DNA of 64,000 nucleotides from Acidobacteriota bacterium (GCA_016213785.1 JACQZQ010000008.1:62001-126000); one strand, 5' to 3'; shown: positions 11,499 to 22,111, counted from the stretch's first letter. A program made the numbers and translations. The notes: generated by a model not told the origin, from the sequence alone.

Positions 11499-11518
11499 TA
11501 ATTTTGGGTCTTAGAAAT

Positions 11519-12481
11519 ATGAAAAAACGTCTACTAATTTTAACTGGCTTTTTTATAATATTTTGCTGGCTAAACTTTAATAGTTTAGCCCAAAACGTTA
11601 GACCTTTAGTTCAGGACGAAAAACAACCTACTACCAAAACTTCTAAACCTGCTCAAGATGATAATGTTGTAAGAATAAAAACAGAGCTAGTTACTGTGCT
11701 TGTTTCTGTTACTGATCAAAAAGGCAATCTAGTAAGTAACCTTACAAAAGATGACTTTGAATTAAGCGAAAATAGTATTCCACAAGAAATTTTTACTGTT
11801 TCTAAAGAAAATACTGCTCCTTTACGCTTAGTAGTGCTTTTTGATACAAGTGTTAGCGTTAAACCTAAAATCAAATTTCAACAACAAGCTGCTACTAAAT
11901 TTTTTAGATCTGTACTTAGGCCAGTAGATCAAGCTGCATTACTTAGTTTTAACCATGATGTTATGGTTGAAAAAAGTTTTACTTCTGATATAGAAGCCCT
12001 AGCCGATGCTACTCGCTCCTTAAAAGCAAAAGGTGGAACTGCTCTTTATGATGCTATTTATTTAGCTTCTCAACAGTTAGAAAAAATTCAAGGCCGAAGA
12101 GTTATTGTTATTATTTCTGATGGAGCAAACGTAATTAGCAAAACTACTTTAGATAATGCTCTGAAAATGGCAGAAAAAGCAGATGCAGTAATCTATGGAA
12201 TTTATACAGCAACAAGATTAGAAGAAGTTGGTGTAGTAAGTGGAGATAAAGAGCTAGAAAAGATTTGTGAAAAAACAGGTGGTGAAGTCTTTTTTCCAAA
12301 AGATATTAATGATCTAGACGAGAGTTTTAACCGGTTAGCCGCCGTAGTTCGTGCTCAATATGCATTAACTTTTTATCCTAGTACTGAACAGGGGGGAAGT
12401 TATAGAGCACTTCAAGTTAATGTAAAGAAAGCTGACTTGAAAGTAAAAGCGCGAAAAGGCTACTATGCTTCTAAAGACTAA
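11519..12481 (+). CDS. VWA domain-containing protein (acidobacterial VWFA-related type), secreted
   Basis: Start moved to ATG at 11519 (MKKRLLILTGFFIIFCWLNF signal-like); VVLFDTSVSVKP, KAKGGTALYDAIYLA, RVIVIISDGANV. Confidence 0.82.
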   Translation: MKKRLLILTGFFIIFCWLNFNSLAQNVRPLVQDEKQPTTKTSKPAQDDNVVRIKTELVTVLVSVTDQKGNLVSNLTKDDFELSENSIPQEIFTVSKENTAPLRLVVLFDTSVSVKPKIKFQQQAATKFFRSVLRPVDQAALLSFNHDVMVEKSFTSDIEALADATRSLKAKGGTALYDAIYLASQQLEKIQGRRVIVIISDGANVISKTTLDNALKMAEKADAVIYGIYTATRLEEVGVVSGDKELEKICEKTGGEVFFPKDINDLDESFNRLAAVVRAQYALTFYPSTEQGGSYRALQVNVKKADLKVKARKGYYASKD

Positions 12482-12511
12482 GTTTTAGAATATTTTCCAA
12501 CCCTAGGTATA

Positions 12512-13408
12512 ATGTCTATGCAAGAATATGTGGATAAATTTATTGATCATTTAATGTATGAGCGTAATGTATCTGAACATACATTGCGTAATTATCGGAT
12601 AGATTTAGAGAGTTTTTACGAACATATTGCTCCTAGAAATAGTGCAGGCGTTCAAGCAGAGGTTGAGCCTAAAACCATAGATGTAATAGCAATTCGAGGC
12701 TTTGTATCTAAGCTTTATCAAGAAAACAAGAAAAAGTCTTCAGTTGCCCGGCGTATAGCTGCGTTGCGCTCATTTTTTAACTTTTTATTAAAAGAAAAAA
12801 TAATTGATCTAAATCCTGCTCATTTAGTTACTTCTCCAAAAGTAGAAAAGAAAACGCCTCATACATTGACTATAGACGAAGTACTAAAATTCTTAGAAGT
12901 TCCTGATAAAGAAACTGTCTTAGGGAAACGAGATAGGGCTATCTTAGAGCTTCTTTATGGCTCAGGTCTAAGAGTCTCTGAACTTGTTAATCTTAACTTA
13001 AATGATATAGATTTTAAGAACTATGCCTTACGTATTAAAATAAAAGGTAGAAAAGAAAGGATCGTTCCTTTTAGTGAACATGCTAGGATTGCTATAGAGA
13101 CTTACTTAGGGGTAAGGGGAGAGCTTTTAGCAGAAGCTTCAGAAGATATGCGTGATCCTATGGCTATTTTTCTTAATTATCAAGGTACAAGGATTACTAC
13201 TCGCTCAGTAGGAAGAATGATTGATAAATATATTAAGGAAGAATGCCCTGAGCTTAAAAATGTTAACCCACAAGCCTTAAGACATTCTTTTGCTACACAT
13301 TTATTAGAAGCAGGGGCAGATTTACGTTCCTTAAAAGAGCTTTTAGGCCATGCAAGGCTAACCACTACTCAGCAATATGCCCAGGCTATGGCTCAAAAGT
13401 TAGCTTAA
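12512..13408 (+). CDS. xerC: Tyrosine recombinase XerC/XerD family
   Basis: 298 aa; [55 protein letters not shown]. XerC versus XerD not resolved. Confidence 0.9.
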   Translation: MSMQEYVDKFIDHLMYERNVSEHTLRNYRIDLESFYEHIAPRNSAGVQAEVEPKTIDVIAIRGFVSKLYQENKKKSSVARRIAALRSFFNFLLKEKIIDLNPAHLVTSPKVEKKTPHTLTIDEVLKFLEVPDKETVLGKRDRAILELLYGSGLRVSELVNLNLNDIDFKNYALRIKIKGRKERIVPFSEHARIAIETYLGVRGELLAEASEDMRDPMAIFLNYQGTRITTRSVGRMIDKYIKEECPELKNVNPQALRHSFATHLLEAGADLRSLKELLGHARLTTTQQYAQAMAQKLA

Positions 13409-13421
13409 AATAGTTAAACTT

Positions 13422-14108
13422 ATGAATAAAAAAGCAGTTATCTTATTAAGTGGTGGACTTGATTCCACTACTGTTTTAGGAATTGCAAAATCTGAAGGCT
13501 TCACCCTTTATGCACTTTCTTTTTGTTATGGGCAACGCCACGATATAGAGCTAAAGCAGGCAGAAAAAATTGCTCTACGATTTGATGTAGCCGAACATGC
13601 AATTATTAATATTGATTTAAGGCGTATTGGAGGCTCTGCTTTAACTTCAGATGTTTCTGTCCCTAAAAATAGATCTTTAGGAGAAATGGAAGAAAATATT
13701 CCTATTACTTATGTTCCAGCACGTAATACGGTTTTTCTTTCTCTAGCTTTAGGTTGGGCAGAAGTCTTAGGTGCCGCGGATATATTTATTGGGGTAAATG
13801 CTTTAGATTACTCAGGTTATCCTGATTGCCGCCCAGAATATATTGCTGCTTTTGAAAATTTAGCTAATTTAGCTACTAGTGCAGGAGTTGAAAACCGGCT
13901 AAAGTTTTCTATTCATACACCTCTAATTAACCTAACAAAAGCACAAATTATTGAAAAAGGGTTAGCTTTAGGAATTGATTATTCTTTAACTCATAGCTGT
14001 TATGACCCTAATAGAGAGGGTTTAGCTTGTGGCAAGTGTGATAGCTGCCAGCTAAGGCTAAAGGGTTTTCAAGAAATAGGTTCAATAGATCCTATTAAGT
14101 ATGAATAA
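13422..14108 (+). CDS. queC: 7-cyano-7-deazaguanine synthase
   Basis: 228 aa; [37 protein letters not shown], Cys cluster [21 protein letters not shown]. Confidence 0.95.
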   Translation: MNKKAVILLSGGLDSTTVLGIAKSEGFTLYALSFCYGQRHDIELKQAEKIALRFDVAEHAIINIDLRRIGGSALTSDVSVPKNRSLGEMEENIPITYVPARNTVFLSLALGWAEVLGAADIFIGVNALDYSGYPDCRPEYIAAFENLANLATSAGVENRLKFSIHTPLINLTKAQIIEKGLALGIDYSLTHSCYDPNREGLACGKCDSCQLRLKGFQEIGSIDPIKYE

Positions 14109-14117
14109 TAGATAAGC

Positions 14118-15341
14118 TTATGCCTTAAGCAATAAAATTATTATTACTATCAAGATAAAAATAATTACCCCTATTGCTCCTAAAGCCCAATAATGCCAAT
14201 TATTTTTTAGATTTGTTTTAATCTCAGAAGAAATTGCTATAGGTGGTTTTGAATATTCAGGATCAACATATTTAACAATGGAGATCCCATCATTTTGCTG
14301 TTTTACTACAGGGATTAAGCTAGGTGATTGGCTATTAAATAAATTTCTTAGGTCTGGAGGGCGGGAAATATCTGGGGAAATTGATGGATCAACGCTTATT
14401 GCATCTTCTAATTCCATAGCAAAATCTTTTGCTGATTGAGGCCGCTTAAGAGGACTCTTTTCTAGAGCATGCATAACTACACGCTCAACACTACTAGGTA
14501 AACTAGGACGACGACGTTTTAGACTTGGAACAGGTTCTTGAGTATGTTTATTTAGAATAATTTGAGGAGATGCATCTACAAATGGTGGAACTCCTGTTAG
14601 TAGCTCATAAATTATAATACCTAAACTATATATGTCTGAGCGTATATCTAAGTGATGACCATTACATTGTTCTGGAGACATATAGCGGGGTGTTCCCATT
14701 ACAATGTTTGTTGGTGAATATTCTGCTGTTATAGATTTATCCCAATTTACCTTGGCAATACCAAAATCTAATAACTTAACAAAATCATTATTACCATTAC
14801 GGTTTATTAGCATTATATTATCGGGTTTAAGATCCCTATGAATAATGCCTTTAGTATGTGCAGCTTCAAGACCATCACATATCTGCTTAACAATATTTAA
14901 TAATCTTTCTAGATTAAGTGGGCCTGTTTTCTGTAGTTCTTGTTTAAGGGTTACTCCTTCAAGTAATTCCATTACCATATACATTGGGCCCGTCCCAAGA
15001 ATATTAGCATCAAGTAATTCAACCACATTACTATGTTGAACTCTATGCGCAGCACGCACTTCATACTTAAAACGACTAACTGCTGCTTCGTCTTTGAGTA
15101 CGTTTTGACGTAGAGTTTTTATTGCACAAAGATGGTCTGTTTCTAAAATCTTAGCACGGTAAATATTACAAATACTTCCTTCACCTATTTTAGATTTTAT
15201 TTGATATTTATTATCTAAAATTAGATCAAGAAAAGGATCAGTACCTAACTCAGGGCTGTTTATAAGCAATGAGCCATCATAAGGGCAATGGATGACCTTA
15301 TCTAAGAAAGAGCGGTGGCATTGCTGGCATTCTTTAGACAT
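14118..15341 (-). CDS. Serine/threonine protein kinase with N-terminal zinc-ribbon-like motif and C-terminal TM helix
   Basis: Start likely MSKECQQC; CQQCHRSFLDKVIHCPYDG, KIGEGSICNIYRA, HRDLKPDNIM, LLDFGIAK, GTPRYMSPEQC; C-terminal LGAIGVIIFILIVIIILLLKA. Confidence 0.9.
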   Translation of the reverse strand: MSKECQQCHRSFLDKVIHCPYDGSLLINSPELGTDPFLDLILDNKYQIKSKIGEGSICNIYRAKILETDHLCAIKTLRQNVLKDEAAVSRFKYEVRAAHRVQHSNVVELLDANILGTGPMYMVMELLEGVTLKQELQKTGPLNLERLLNIVKQICDGLEAAHTKGIIHRDLKPDNIMLINRNGNNDFVKLLDFGIAKVNWDKSITAEYSPTNIVMGTPRYMSPEQCNGHHLDIRSDIYSLGIIIYELLTGVPPFVDASPQIILNKHTQEPVPSLKRRRPSLPSSVERVVMHALEKSPLKRPQSAKDFAMELEDAISVDPSISPDISRPPDLRNLFNSQSPSLIPVVKQQNDGISIVKYVDPEYSKPPIAISSEIKTNLKNNWHYWALGAIGVIIFILIVIIILLLKA

Positions 15342-15423
15342 TGCCCACCTCGCCAATTTGCGAGGGCATTGTGCTTTTGGCTCAACCCTCGGCTAATTTA
15401 TAAGACCTTAAGGTCTAAAAATT

Positions 15424-17202
15424 TTATTGCTTAAAATAAAACTCTTCTGCATTCCAAGTTAAAGTTGGTATCACTGGAGCAGGCTTAAAATTACCTAAGT
15501 TCTTTTGTGCTGCTGCTAGCACATTTTCGTTAACTAAATAGATAATAGGAAAATTATTTGCCCAATCAGCTTGAATTTTATTATATATGTCTTGACGCTC
15601 TTTAATTGATTGCTTTTTCAAAGCATCATTTAATCCTCTCGCTGCTTGAGCTAACCATTCATCTGATCCTGTTGTTGCACTTACGCTTGTTAAACTTACT
15701 TCAGATGGGTCATTAAAATAAAGGTTTTTTCCTGCTTTACTTAGGTAAGGCTGCATAAATACAGGATCAGGCAATAATGGTGTAGATTCAACTAAAGCTG
15801 TTTCAAACAAACCATTATTTACTAGTCCCCAAAACTTTTTATAATCTACTTGATCTGGTTCTACTTGAATACCAACTTTTTTCATATCTTCAACTAAACG
15901 GTTTGCTAATTGCTGAGGAACATATTCATTTAAGTGCAGGAGTGTAAAGCGAATTGTAGTTCCATTAGGATCTTTTAAGTTATTGTTTGCTCCTGTTGCA
16001 TACTTGGCAGTACTTAATAAATTTTGAGCAGCTTTTACATCATAAGTATATTTTTTAGTATCAGGGTTAAACCAAAGTTTATTATCTGGAGTTATTATGC
16101 TATAAGCAGGTCGAGCCATAGAACTAAAAACTTCTGAGGCCATTTTGTCCCGTTCTATTAATGCGGAAACTGCACGACGGAAATTAGGAGTACGAAACCA
16201 AGTTGCTTTGACATTGTCATTTTTACCATATTCAGTACGCCAATTAAGCACTAACTGCCAAACAGATATAGCAGGGCCAGCATCCTTAATGACAAACCTA
16301 TCATTGCCCTCAAATGATTGTTTTTGCGCTTGGATTAATTGTGCTACATGGTAGTCGCCTCTGGTAAGTAGATTATTTTGTTGCTCTTGACGAGAAACTT
16401 TTAATGAATAAGTAATACCATCTAAATAAGGTAGCGCTGTTCCTAAATTATCTGTTTTCCAATAATAAGGATTATACACTAAGGCAATTTCTTTTTCTGA
16501 ATAGCTCTTTAATACAAATGGCCCAGAGGAAACTATTTTTTCTGGAGGGGTATCTAGACCATAAGCTGTTTTAGGGTCTGACTTTAGAAAATAGTCTTCC
16601 ATTGCTCGTTTAGAAACAATTGGAATTCTAGAGAGTAATTCTCTAATAGGTTCATAATAGTCAGCAAAAGTAATTTTTACTGTTAATTGGTTTACTTTTG
16701 TAAGTTCTGGTGCCTTGCCATCTAGTTTTATTAAATCACCAAGAAATGAATTAATCCTATTATCCCAAGTAGCTTTAATAGAAAAAATTACATCCTCGGC
16801 TGTAATTGGTACTCCATTAGAAAAAGCCAGCCCTTCTCGTAAATAAATAATATAACTATTGTTTTCTGCTTTATCGATAGAACGAGCCATTCCATCATTA
16901 GCAACTTTTTGAGCAACATTGTCATAATCAATCAATGTTCCATAAAGCTTAGATGTTATTTCGTATGTCTCTGGTGTAGAAGATAGAAAAGGGTTAAATG
17001 TTAAAGGAGCACCAGAAATGCCAAGTTTTAAGGTTCCTCCCCATTTACCAGGCTCACAGGTAGACTTTTTAGGGTCTTTAGGGAGGGTTACATTGTGTAC
17101 AACAGCTTTGTCTCCACAATTTAAGTTCATTAAAGCAAAACTAATAATTAACAAAAGGCTTAGGGAAATAGATAAAAATGAACGTTTTTTCATAGTGGAC
17201 AA
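15424..17202 (-). CDS. ABC transporter solute-binding protein, family 5 (peptide type)
   Basis: 592 aa, N-terminal signal; LKLGISGAPLTFNPFLSSTPETYEITSKLYGTLIDYD, YIIYLREGLAFSNGVPITAEDVIFSIKA. Confidence 0.85.
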   Translation of the reverse strand: MSTMKKRSFLSISLSLLLIISFALMNLNCGDKAVVHNVTLPKDPKKSTCEPGKWGGTLKLGISGAPLTFNPFLSSTPETYEITSKLYGTLIDYDNVAQKVANDGMARSIDKAENNSYIIYLREGLAFSNGVPITAEDVIFSIKATWDNRINSFLGDLIKLDGKAPELTKVNQLTVKITFADYYEPIRELLSRIPIVSKRAMEDYFLKSDPKTAYGLDTPPEKIVSSGPFVLKSYSEKEIALVYNPYYWKTDNLGTALPYLDGITYSLKVSRQEQQNNLLTRGDYHVAQLIQAQKQSFEGNDRFVIKDAGPAISVWQLVLNWRTEYGKNDNVKATWFRTPNFRRAVSALIERDKMASEVFSSMARPAYSIITPDNKLWFNPDTKKYTYDVKAAQNLLSTAKYATGANNNLKDPNGTTIRFTLLHLNEYVPQQLANRLVEDMKKVGIQVEPDQVDYKKFWGLVNNGLFETALVESTPLLPDPVFMQPYLSKAGKNLYFNDPSEVSLTSVSATTGSDEWLAQAARGLNDALKKQSIKERQDIYNKIQADWANNFPIIYLVNENVLAAAQKNLGNFKPAPVIPTLTWNAEEFYFKQ

Positions 17203-17255
17203 GTCCCCTTCTAGATTCCTAACAATGGATTAATGGATTTATATTTTAGAGGTTA

Positions 17256-17540
17256 TTAAAACCCCTCATCTTCAACTTCACTTTCTTTATTATCTGTATC
17301 TGTAAGACCTATTTTAGGGCTATAGTCGCTTGTAGAACATAATTGGTTAGCTTCTTTTTTTAAGTTTTCATGCCTAGCCTTAAATTCTACTAAACATTCT
17401 GATGGAACTTTTTCAGAAATAAACCATTGAGGATTACTTTCTTTGAGTTCCCTTAACCAAGTTTTTTCTAATTGAGTATGTAAACTTAGTAAGTTTGGTA
17501 AGACCGCTTCTCCACAAAGCGGACAAGTATTATCGTTCAT
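17256..17540 (-). CDS. Small protein with CPLCGE zinc-finger-like N-terminus
   Basis: Likely start MNDNTCPLCGEAVLPNLL; no family recognised. Confidence 0.45.
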   Translation of the reverse strand: MNDNTCPLCGEAVLPNLLSLHTQLEKTWLRELKESNPQWFISEKVPSECLVEFKARHENLKKEANQLCSTSDYSPKIGLTDTDNKESEVEDEGF

Positions 17541-17709
17541 AAAAAATAAAATCTCTCTATTTTGGGTAATTTTAGGTGTTAGACTAATCGAAACTGTCAA
17601 AATTATACACAGGGATTTTTTTAAATAAAGACAAACAAAGAGAGAATTAAGGAAATCTTAATTCAATTTAATAAAAACCCTGCTGATAAGTTAACTTAGT
17701 AAAATAATA

Positions 17710-18828
17710 TTAAAATAAAGTAAATTTAACATATTTTCTAGGTTTTTGACGGATATCATAAGCAAGTTTGGCGATTTCTACTGATATAGCAGAAAGATTC
17801 TCTGATAACCTAGGATCACTCATTATTAAATATAGTGTCCCTCTTTTGCTAGTTATTTTGTTAGAAAGCTTATTAACACTAGCTTCTAGCTCTTTTAAGT
17901 CGCTTTTAAGTTTAGGGTTATTTAGAAATTGTCCTGATGTACCCTTACCTTTTTGGGCACGCTCAAGCACTTGTTGAAAACGTTCTGATAATTTAATGCT
18001 ACGCTCTTGTATTTCTCTCACTCGTTTTTCAAGTTTCTCATCTTGCATAAAGCGGCCAACTGTACCCTTCCCTTTTTCTATTTCCTCTTGCAAATTATCT
18101 GCTAGATCTAAAAGTCTATTTATACTAGCTTCAATTTCTTTGTCATTACGAAACTTTCCTAGTGTACCTTTATTTTTTTCTAGCAAAGGCTCTAGTGTGT
18201 CTGTTGTGGCAAGTAGTTTTTTTAGGTTAACAGCAGCTTCATTATTAGCTTTATTATATTTTCCTACATTACCTTTTCCTTCATTTATCCATTTTGCATT
18301 TTCTTCTAAAATTGCTTGAAGTTCATTAAATTTTTTTCTAATTCCTTGTAAATTAGCTGAAACCATTGCAGGTGTTAACTCGATTTTTCCTAAAATATAG
18401 TCTCCATTTGATACTGGGGCTGAACTAGGGGTTCCTGGAATAATATTAACCCCTCTATCACCAAGCGCTCCTACTACAATTATTACTGCTACCGCATCTT
18501 TATGAATAACTTTTTCTATTGGTGCTCCATTAATAGTCGGAGAAAGTTCTAAAATAAGTTCAAATATATCAGGAGTTTGATTTTGTTCTGGTATACCTAA
18601 AAACCGGATTTCCTTAACTGCTCCAACTTTTACCCCTGCACATTGTACTTCTGCACCAGACTTTAGCCCATCTGCTTGAGTAAATTTTGCTTTTAATATA
18701 AAACTCTTATTCTCAGAGAAAAAAATAAAATAAGTTACTAAAAAGATAATTGAACTAAGTAGTACCACCACTGTTAGTGCTTCACTTTTTTCTGGAGGTT
18801 TAAGGTTTTTAGGTATTTGTCCTGACAT
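17710..18828 (-). CDS. MCE/MlaD family protein with repetitive C-terminal region
   Basis: 372 aa, N-terminal TM; LKAKFTQADGLKSGAEVQCAGVKVGAVKEIRF is an MCE domain; repeated KGTxGxFxxD C-terminally. Confidence 0.85.
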   Translation of the reverse strand: MSGQIPKNLKPPEKSEALTVVVLLSSIIFLVTYFIFFSENKSFILKAKFTQADGLKSGAEVQCAGVKVGAVKEIRFLGIPEQNQTPDIFELILELSPTINGAPIEKVIHKDAVAVIIVVGALGDRGVNIIPGTPSSAPVSNGDYILGKIELTPAMVSANLQGIRKKFNELQAILEENAKWINEGKGNVGKYNKANNEAAVNLKKLLATTDTLEPLLEKNKGTLGKFRNDKEIEASINRLLDLADNLQEEIEKGKGTVGRFMQDEKLEKRVREIQERSIKLSERFQQVLERAQKGKGTSGQFLNNPKLKSDLKELEASVNKLSNKITSKRGTLYLIMSDPRLSENLSAISVEIAKLAYDIRQKPRKYVKFTLF

Positions 18829-19056
18829 AGTTTAGCTATTGCCCTAATTATTAATATATAAATAATAGCAATAATGATAAGTTAGAAAAAGTATATTTAC
18901 AAAAAAGCCTGCTCAAAAATCTAGAAAGCTTAAAAACAGAAGCCTTTATCCAGAAAAGCTTACATTAGTAGAATATAAATAAGTAAAAGATGTATTATGG
19001 CAAAGAAAATACATTAAAGCTTCTTATCTCTAAAACTACTTAATACACAAAACCTT

Positions 19057-19839
19057 ATGTATGAAAATATAACTTTAGTAAAAGAAAATTCTATTGCCTG
19101 GCTTACACTTAATCGACCAGATAAACTAAATGCTTTAGTTGGCACAGCACGGGAAGAGATTTTAGACGCTTTAACTAGCTTAGAAAAAGACAATAATACC
19201 AAAGCCATTTGTATCACAGGTGCAGGTAAAGGTTTTTGTGCTGGCGGTGATATAAATTATATGGCTAGTCTTCAAAAAGATAATGACCTAGAGGCTTTTA
19301 AGAAATTATTAGAAAGCGGTCGTCAGATTGTTACTAAAGTTAGAATGCTTGAAAAACCTGTAGTAGCAATGATTAATGGAGTTGCAGCAGGTGCAGGACT
19401 AAATTTAGCTCTTGCTAGTGATATTCGTATTGCATCATCTTCAGCGCGCTTTAGCCAAGCTTTTATTAAAATAGGACTTCATCCTGATTGGGGTGGAACA
19501 TTTTTTCTTCCTCGCCTAATAGGCACTGCCCGTGCCTGTGAAATGATTTTTACTGGTGATGTATTTGATGCCGAAACTGCTTATCAATTTGGACTGGTTA
19601 ATAAAGTTGTTTCTGATAATGAGTTACAAACAAAAACCCAAGAGCTTTTACAAAAACTTGTTTCTCGCCCTTCTAGAGCCTTAGCTCTAGCTAAACGCGC
19701 TATCTACCAAGGTATTGAACATAGTCTATCTCAAGCACTTGATTATGAAACTCTTGCTCAGAGAGAATGCTTTGAATCTGAAAACGCTAAAGAAGGTATC
19801 CAAGCTTTTCTTGAGCGACGCGATCCTAAATTTAAATAG
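19057..19839 (+). CDS. Enoyl-CoA hydratase/isomerase (crotonase family)
   Basis: 260 aa; AWLTLNRPDKLNAL, ITGAGKGFCAGGDI, AMINGVAAGAGLNLALASDIRIAS. Confidence 0.9.
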   Translation: MYENITLVKENSIAWLTLNRPDKLNALVGTAREEILDALTSLEKDNNTKAICITGAGKGFCAGGDINYMASLQKDNDLEAFKKLLESGRQIVTKVRMLEKPVVAMINGVAAGAGLNLALASDIRIASSSARFSQAFIKIGLHPDWGGTFFLPRLIGTARACEMIFTGDVFDAETAYQFGLVNKVVSDNELQTKTQELLQKLVSRPSRALALAKRAIYQGIEHSLSQALDYETLAQRECFESENAKEGIQAFLERRDPKFK

Positions 19840-19849
19840 GTAATTTGTA

Positions 19850-20308
19850 ATGGCAATACATTTTAATAGAATCCTCCCCAACCTTTATGTTGGGACTGTC
19901 CCAAAAACCTTTGATGATGTTGAAAGACTAATCCGTGAGGCAGGTATTAGCGCTGTAATTAACCTACAAACAGACGATGATTTTGAATGGTATCAAGTCG
20001 ATTGGCCGAAAATTCAACAATATTATGAAAAACGCAATATAGAATTTGTACGTAAGCCAGTACAAGACTTTCAATTAGAAGACCTAAGAGATAAATTACC
20101 TGATTGTGCCAAAGTTGTAGATGACTTTGCTCATAATGGGCATATCATCTACTTACATTGTACCGCAGGAATTAACCGCTCCCCAACTGTAGCCATAGGC
20201 TACTTATATAGCTATCTTGGCTATGATATGGAAACAGCTATTAGAACTGTAAAAGGAAGCCGTGTTTGTGACCCTTACCTAGAAGCTCTTTATCTAGCAA
20301 AATTTTAA
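19850..20308 (+). CDS. Dual-specificity / tyrosine protein phosphatase
   Basis: 152 aa; HCTAGINRSPTVAIGYL (HCx5R active site). Confidence 0.85.
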   Translation: MAIHFNRILPNLYVGTVPKTFDDVERLIREAGISAVINLQTDDDFEWYQVDWPKIQQYYEKRNIEFVRKPVQDFQLEDLRDKLPDCAKVVDDFAHNGHIIYLHCTAGINRSPTVAIGYLYSYLGYDMETAIRTVKGSRVCDPYLEALYLAKF

Positions 20309-20326
20309 TTATTTTAGAGGATTTTT

Positions 20327-21175
20327 ATGATTGATGTTATTAGTGTATTAGGCGCAGGAACTATGGGACATGGTATTGCTCAAGTTGCTGCTATGGCAGG
20401 TTATCAAGTCTATTTGTTTGATATTAAAGAAGAACTTGTTACACGTGGTTTTAACAGTATTAAAAATAACCTTGATAAAGGTGTGGAAAAAGGTAAAGTT
20501 ACTAGTGAAGCCCGCGACAAAGCTCTAGCTAATATAAAAACTACTACTATTTTATCTGATGCCGCTTCACCTTCAAACTTAGTTATTGAAGCTGTTCCAG
20601 AACTACTAGAACTTAAACGTAGTATATTTGCTAGGTTAGATGAATTTTGCTCACCAAGCACAATTCTTGCTACTAATACTTCTTCTTTAAGCATTAAAGA
20701 TATTGCATCTTCTACTAAACGGCCTCAGCAAGTCTTAGGAATGCATTTCTTTAACCCAGTTCATATAATGAAACTCTTAGAAGTTGTTTATACTGAAGAA
20801 ACCTCTCAAGTTACTATAAACACGACTCTAGAAATCAGTCGTCATTTAGGTAAAGAACCTATCTTAGTTAAAGATAGCCCAGGCTTTGCTTCGAGTCGCT
20901 TAGGTATTACTCTAGGTCTTGAAGCTATGAGAATGCTACAACAAGGTGTTGCTAGTGCTGCTGATATTGATAAAGCAATGGAACTAGGTTACAACCACCC
21001 TATGGGACCGCTAAAACTAACAGACCTTGTAGGTTTAGATGTCCGTCTAAATATCGCCGATTATCTATTCTCTACTCTAGGCAGCGAAGTATTCCGCGCT
21101 CCTGAAATCCTACGCCAAAAAGTTGCAGAGGGTAAATTAGGTAAAAAATCTGGCGAAGGCTTCTATAAATGGTAA
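20327..21175 (+). CDS. 3-hydroxybutyryl-CoA (3-hydroxyacyl-CoA) dehydrogenase
   Basis: 282 aa; VLGAGTMGHGIAQVAAMAGY, LGMHFFNPVHIMKLLEVV, DSPGFASSRLG, GPLKLTDLVGLD. Confidence 0.92.
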   Translation: MIDVISVLGAGTMGHGIAQVAAMAGYQVYLFDIKEELVTRGFNSIKNNLDKGVEKGKVTSEARDKALANIKTTTILSDAASPSNLVIEAVPELLELKRSIFARLDEFCSPSTILATNTSSLSIKDIASSTKRPQQVLGMHFFNPVHIMKLLEVVYTEETSQVTINTTLEISRHLGKEPILVKDSPGFASSRLGITLGLEAMRMLQQGVASAADIDKAMELGYNHPMGPLKLTDLVGLDVRLNIADYLFSTLGSEVFRAPEILRQKVAEGKLGKKSGEGFYKW

Positions 21176-21218
21176 CTCTTTCTATACTAAAACAAATTAA
21201 TTTTATGGAGAAATTTTA

Positions 21219-21995
21219 ATGTACGAAAATATTATCTTAGAAATTCAAGGCCGTGTTGGGTTTATTCGTGTCAACCGCCCTAAAAAACTTAATGCTCTTA
21301 ATATACCTACCCGTGAAGAAATTCTTAAAGCTCTAGATGAATTAGGAAAAAATAATGATGTTAGAGTAGTTATCTTTACTGGTACTGGCGAAAAAGCTTT
21401 TATTGCTGGTGCCGATATCTCTGAATTTGAAGGCCGTACCGCTCTTGACCAACGTAGTGTAATGCGTGCTACTCGTATGTTTGATGCCTTCTCAGAATTT
21501 CCTAAACCTGTAATCGCTATGATTAATGGCTTTTGCTTAGGTGGTGGTTGTGAAGCTGCTTTAAGCTGTGATATTAGAATTGCATCTGATAATGCAAAGT
21601 TTGGTCAACCAGAGATAAACCTTGGAATTATTCCTGGCGGTGGTGGCACACAACGTCTAACCCGCTTAGTTGGCGAAGGTAAAGCCATGGAATTAATTTT
21701 AACTGGCGATATGATTGATGCAGCTGAAGCAAAAGCTATTGGCTTAGTTAATCATGTAGTTGCTTTTGCCGAACTTGAGCAATTTACCCTAGCAATGGCT
21801 AATAAAATGGCAGAAAAAAGCCCAATAGCTTTACAAATGGGTAAAGAGTCCGTTAAAAACGCTTCACGTATGAACATCCGCGAAGGCTTAGATCAAGAAA
21901 TAGACCTATTTGCACTTTGCTTTTCTAGCGCCGACAAAGAAGAAGGCGTAAAAGCCTTTCTAGAAAAACGCAAACCCGAATTTACCGGAAAATAA
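21219..21995 (+). CDS. Enoyl-CoA hydratase (crotonase family)
   Basis: 258 aa; GEKAFIAGADISEF, AMINGFCLGGGCEAALSCDIRIAS, GIIPGGGGTQRLTRLVG. Confidence 0.92.
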   Translation: MYENIILEIQGRVGFIRVNRPKKLNALNIPTREEILKALDELGKNNDVRVVIFTGTGEKAFIAGADISEFEGRTALDQRSVMRATRMFDAFSEFPKPVIAMINGFCLGGGCEAALSCDIRIASDNAKFGQPEINLGIIPGGGGTQRLTRLVGEGKAMELILTGDMIDAAEAKAIGLVNHVVAFAELEQFTLAMANKMAEKSPIALQMGKESVKNASRMNIREGLDQEIDLFALCFSSADKEEGVKAFLEKRKPEFTGK

Positions 21996-22007
21996 AATAA
22001 TAATTTC

Positions 22008-22037
22008 GTTGGGGCAGACACATAGGTCTGCCCCAAC
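22008..22037. repeat. REP-like palindrome upstream of RAYT gene
   Basis: GTTGGGGCAGAC-ACATAG-GTCTGCCCCAAC, perfect 12-bp arms. Confidence 0.85.
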
Positions 22038-22111
22038 TCTAGGAATAAATAAAAGATGCCCCAACTCTAGGAATAAATAAAAGATGCCCCAACTCTAGGA
22101 ATAAATAAAGA
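22029..22111. repeat. Tandem repeat, 3 copies of a 28-bp unit (last copy 1 nt shorter)
   Basis: TGCCCCAACTCTAGGAATAAATAAAAGA at 22029, 22057, 22085. Confidence 0.95.

Noticed and set aside
12512-13408. Xer recombinase as an integron or phage integrase
   Set aside because: Sits among housekeeping genes (trmFO, queC) with no att-like repeats or cassettes; best read as a chromosomal Xer protein.
17768-18319. Two plus-strand ORFs (69 and 107 aa)
   Set aside because: Antisense to the MCE gene's repetitive helical region; Ser/Leu/Phe-rich low-complexity.
22029-22111. Possible CRISPR from three 28-bp repeats
   Set aside because: Repeats abut directly with no spacers and no cas genes are present.
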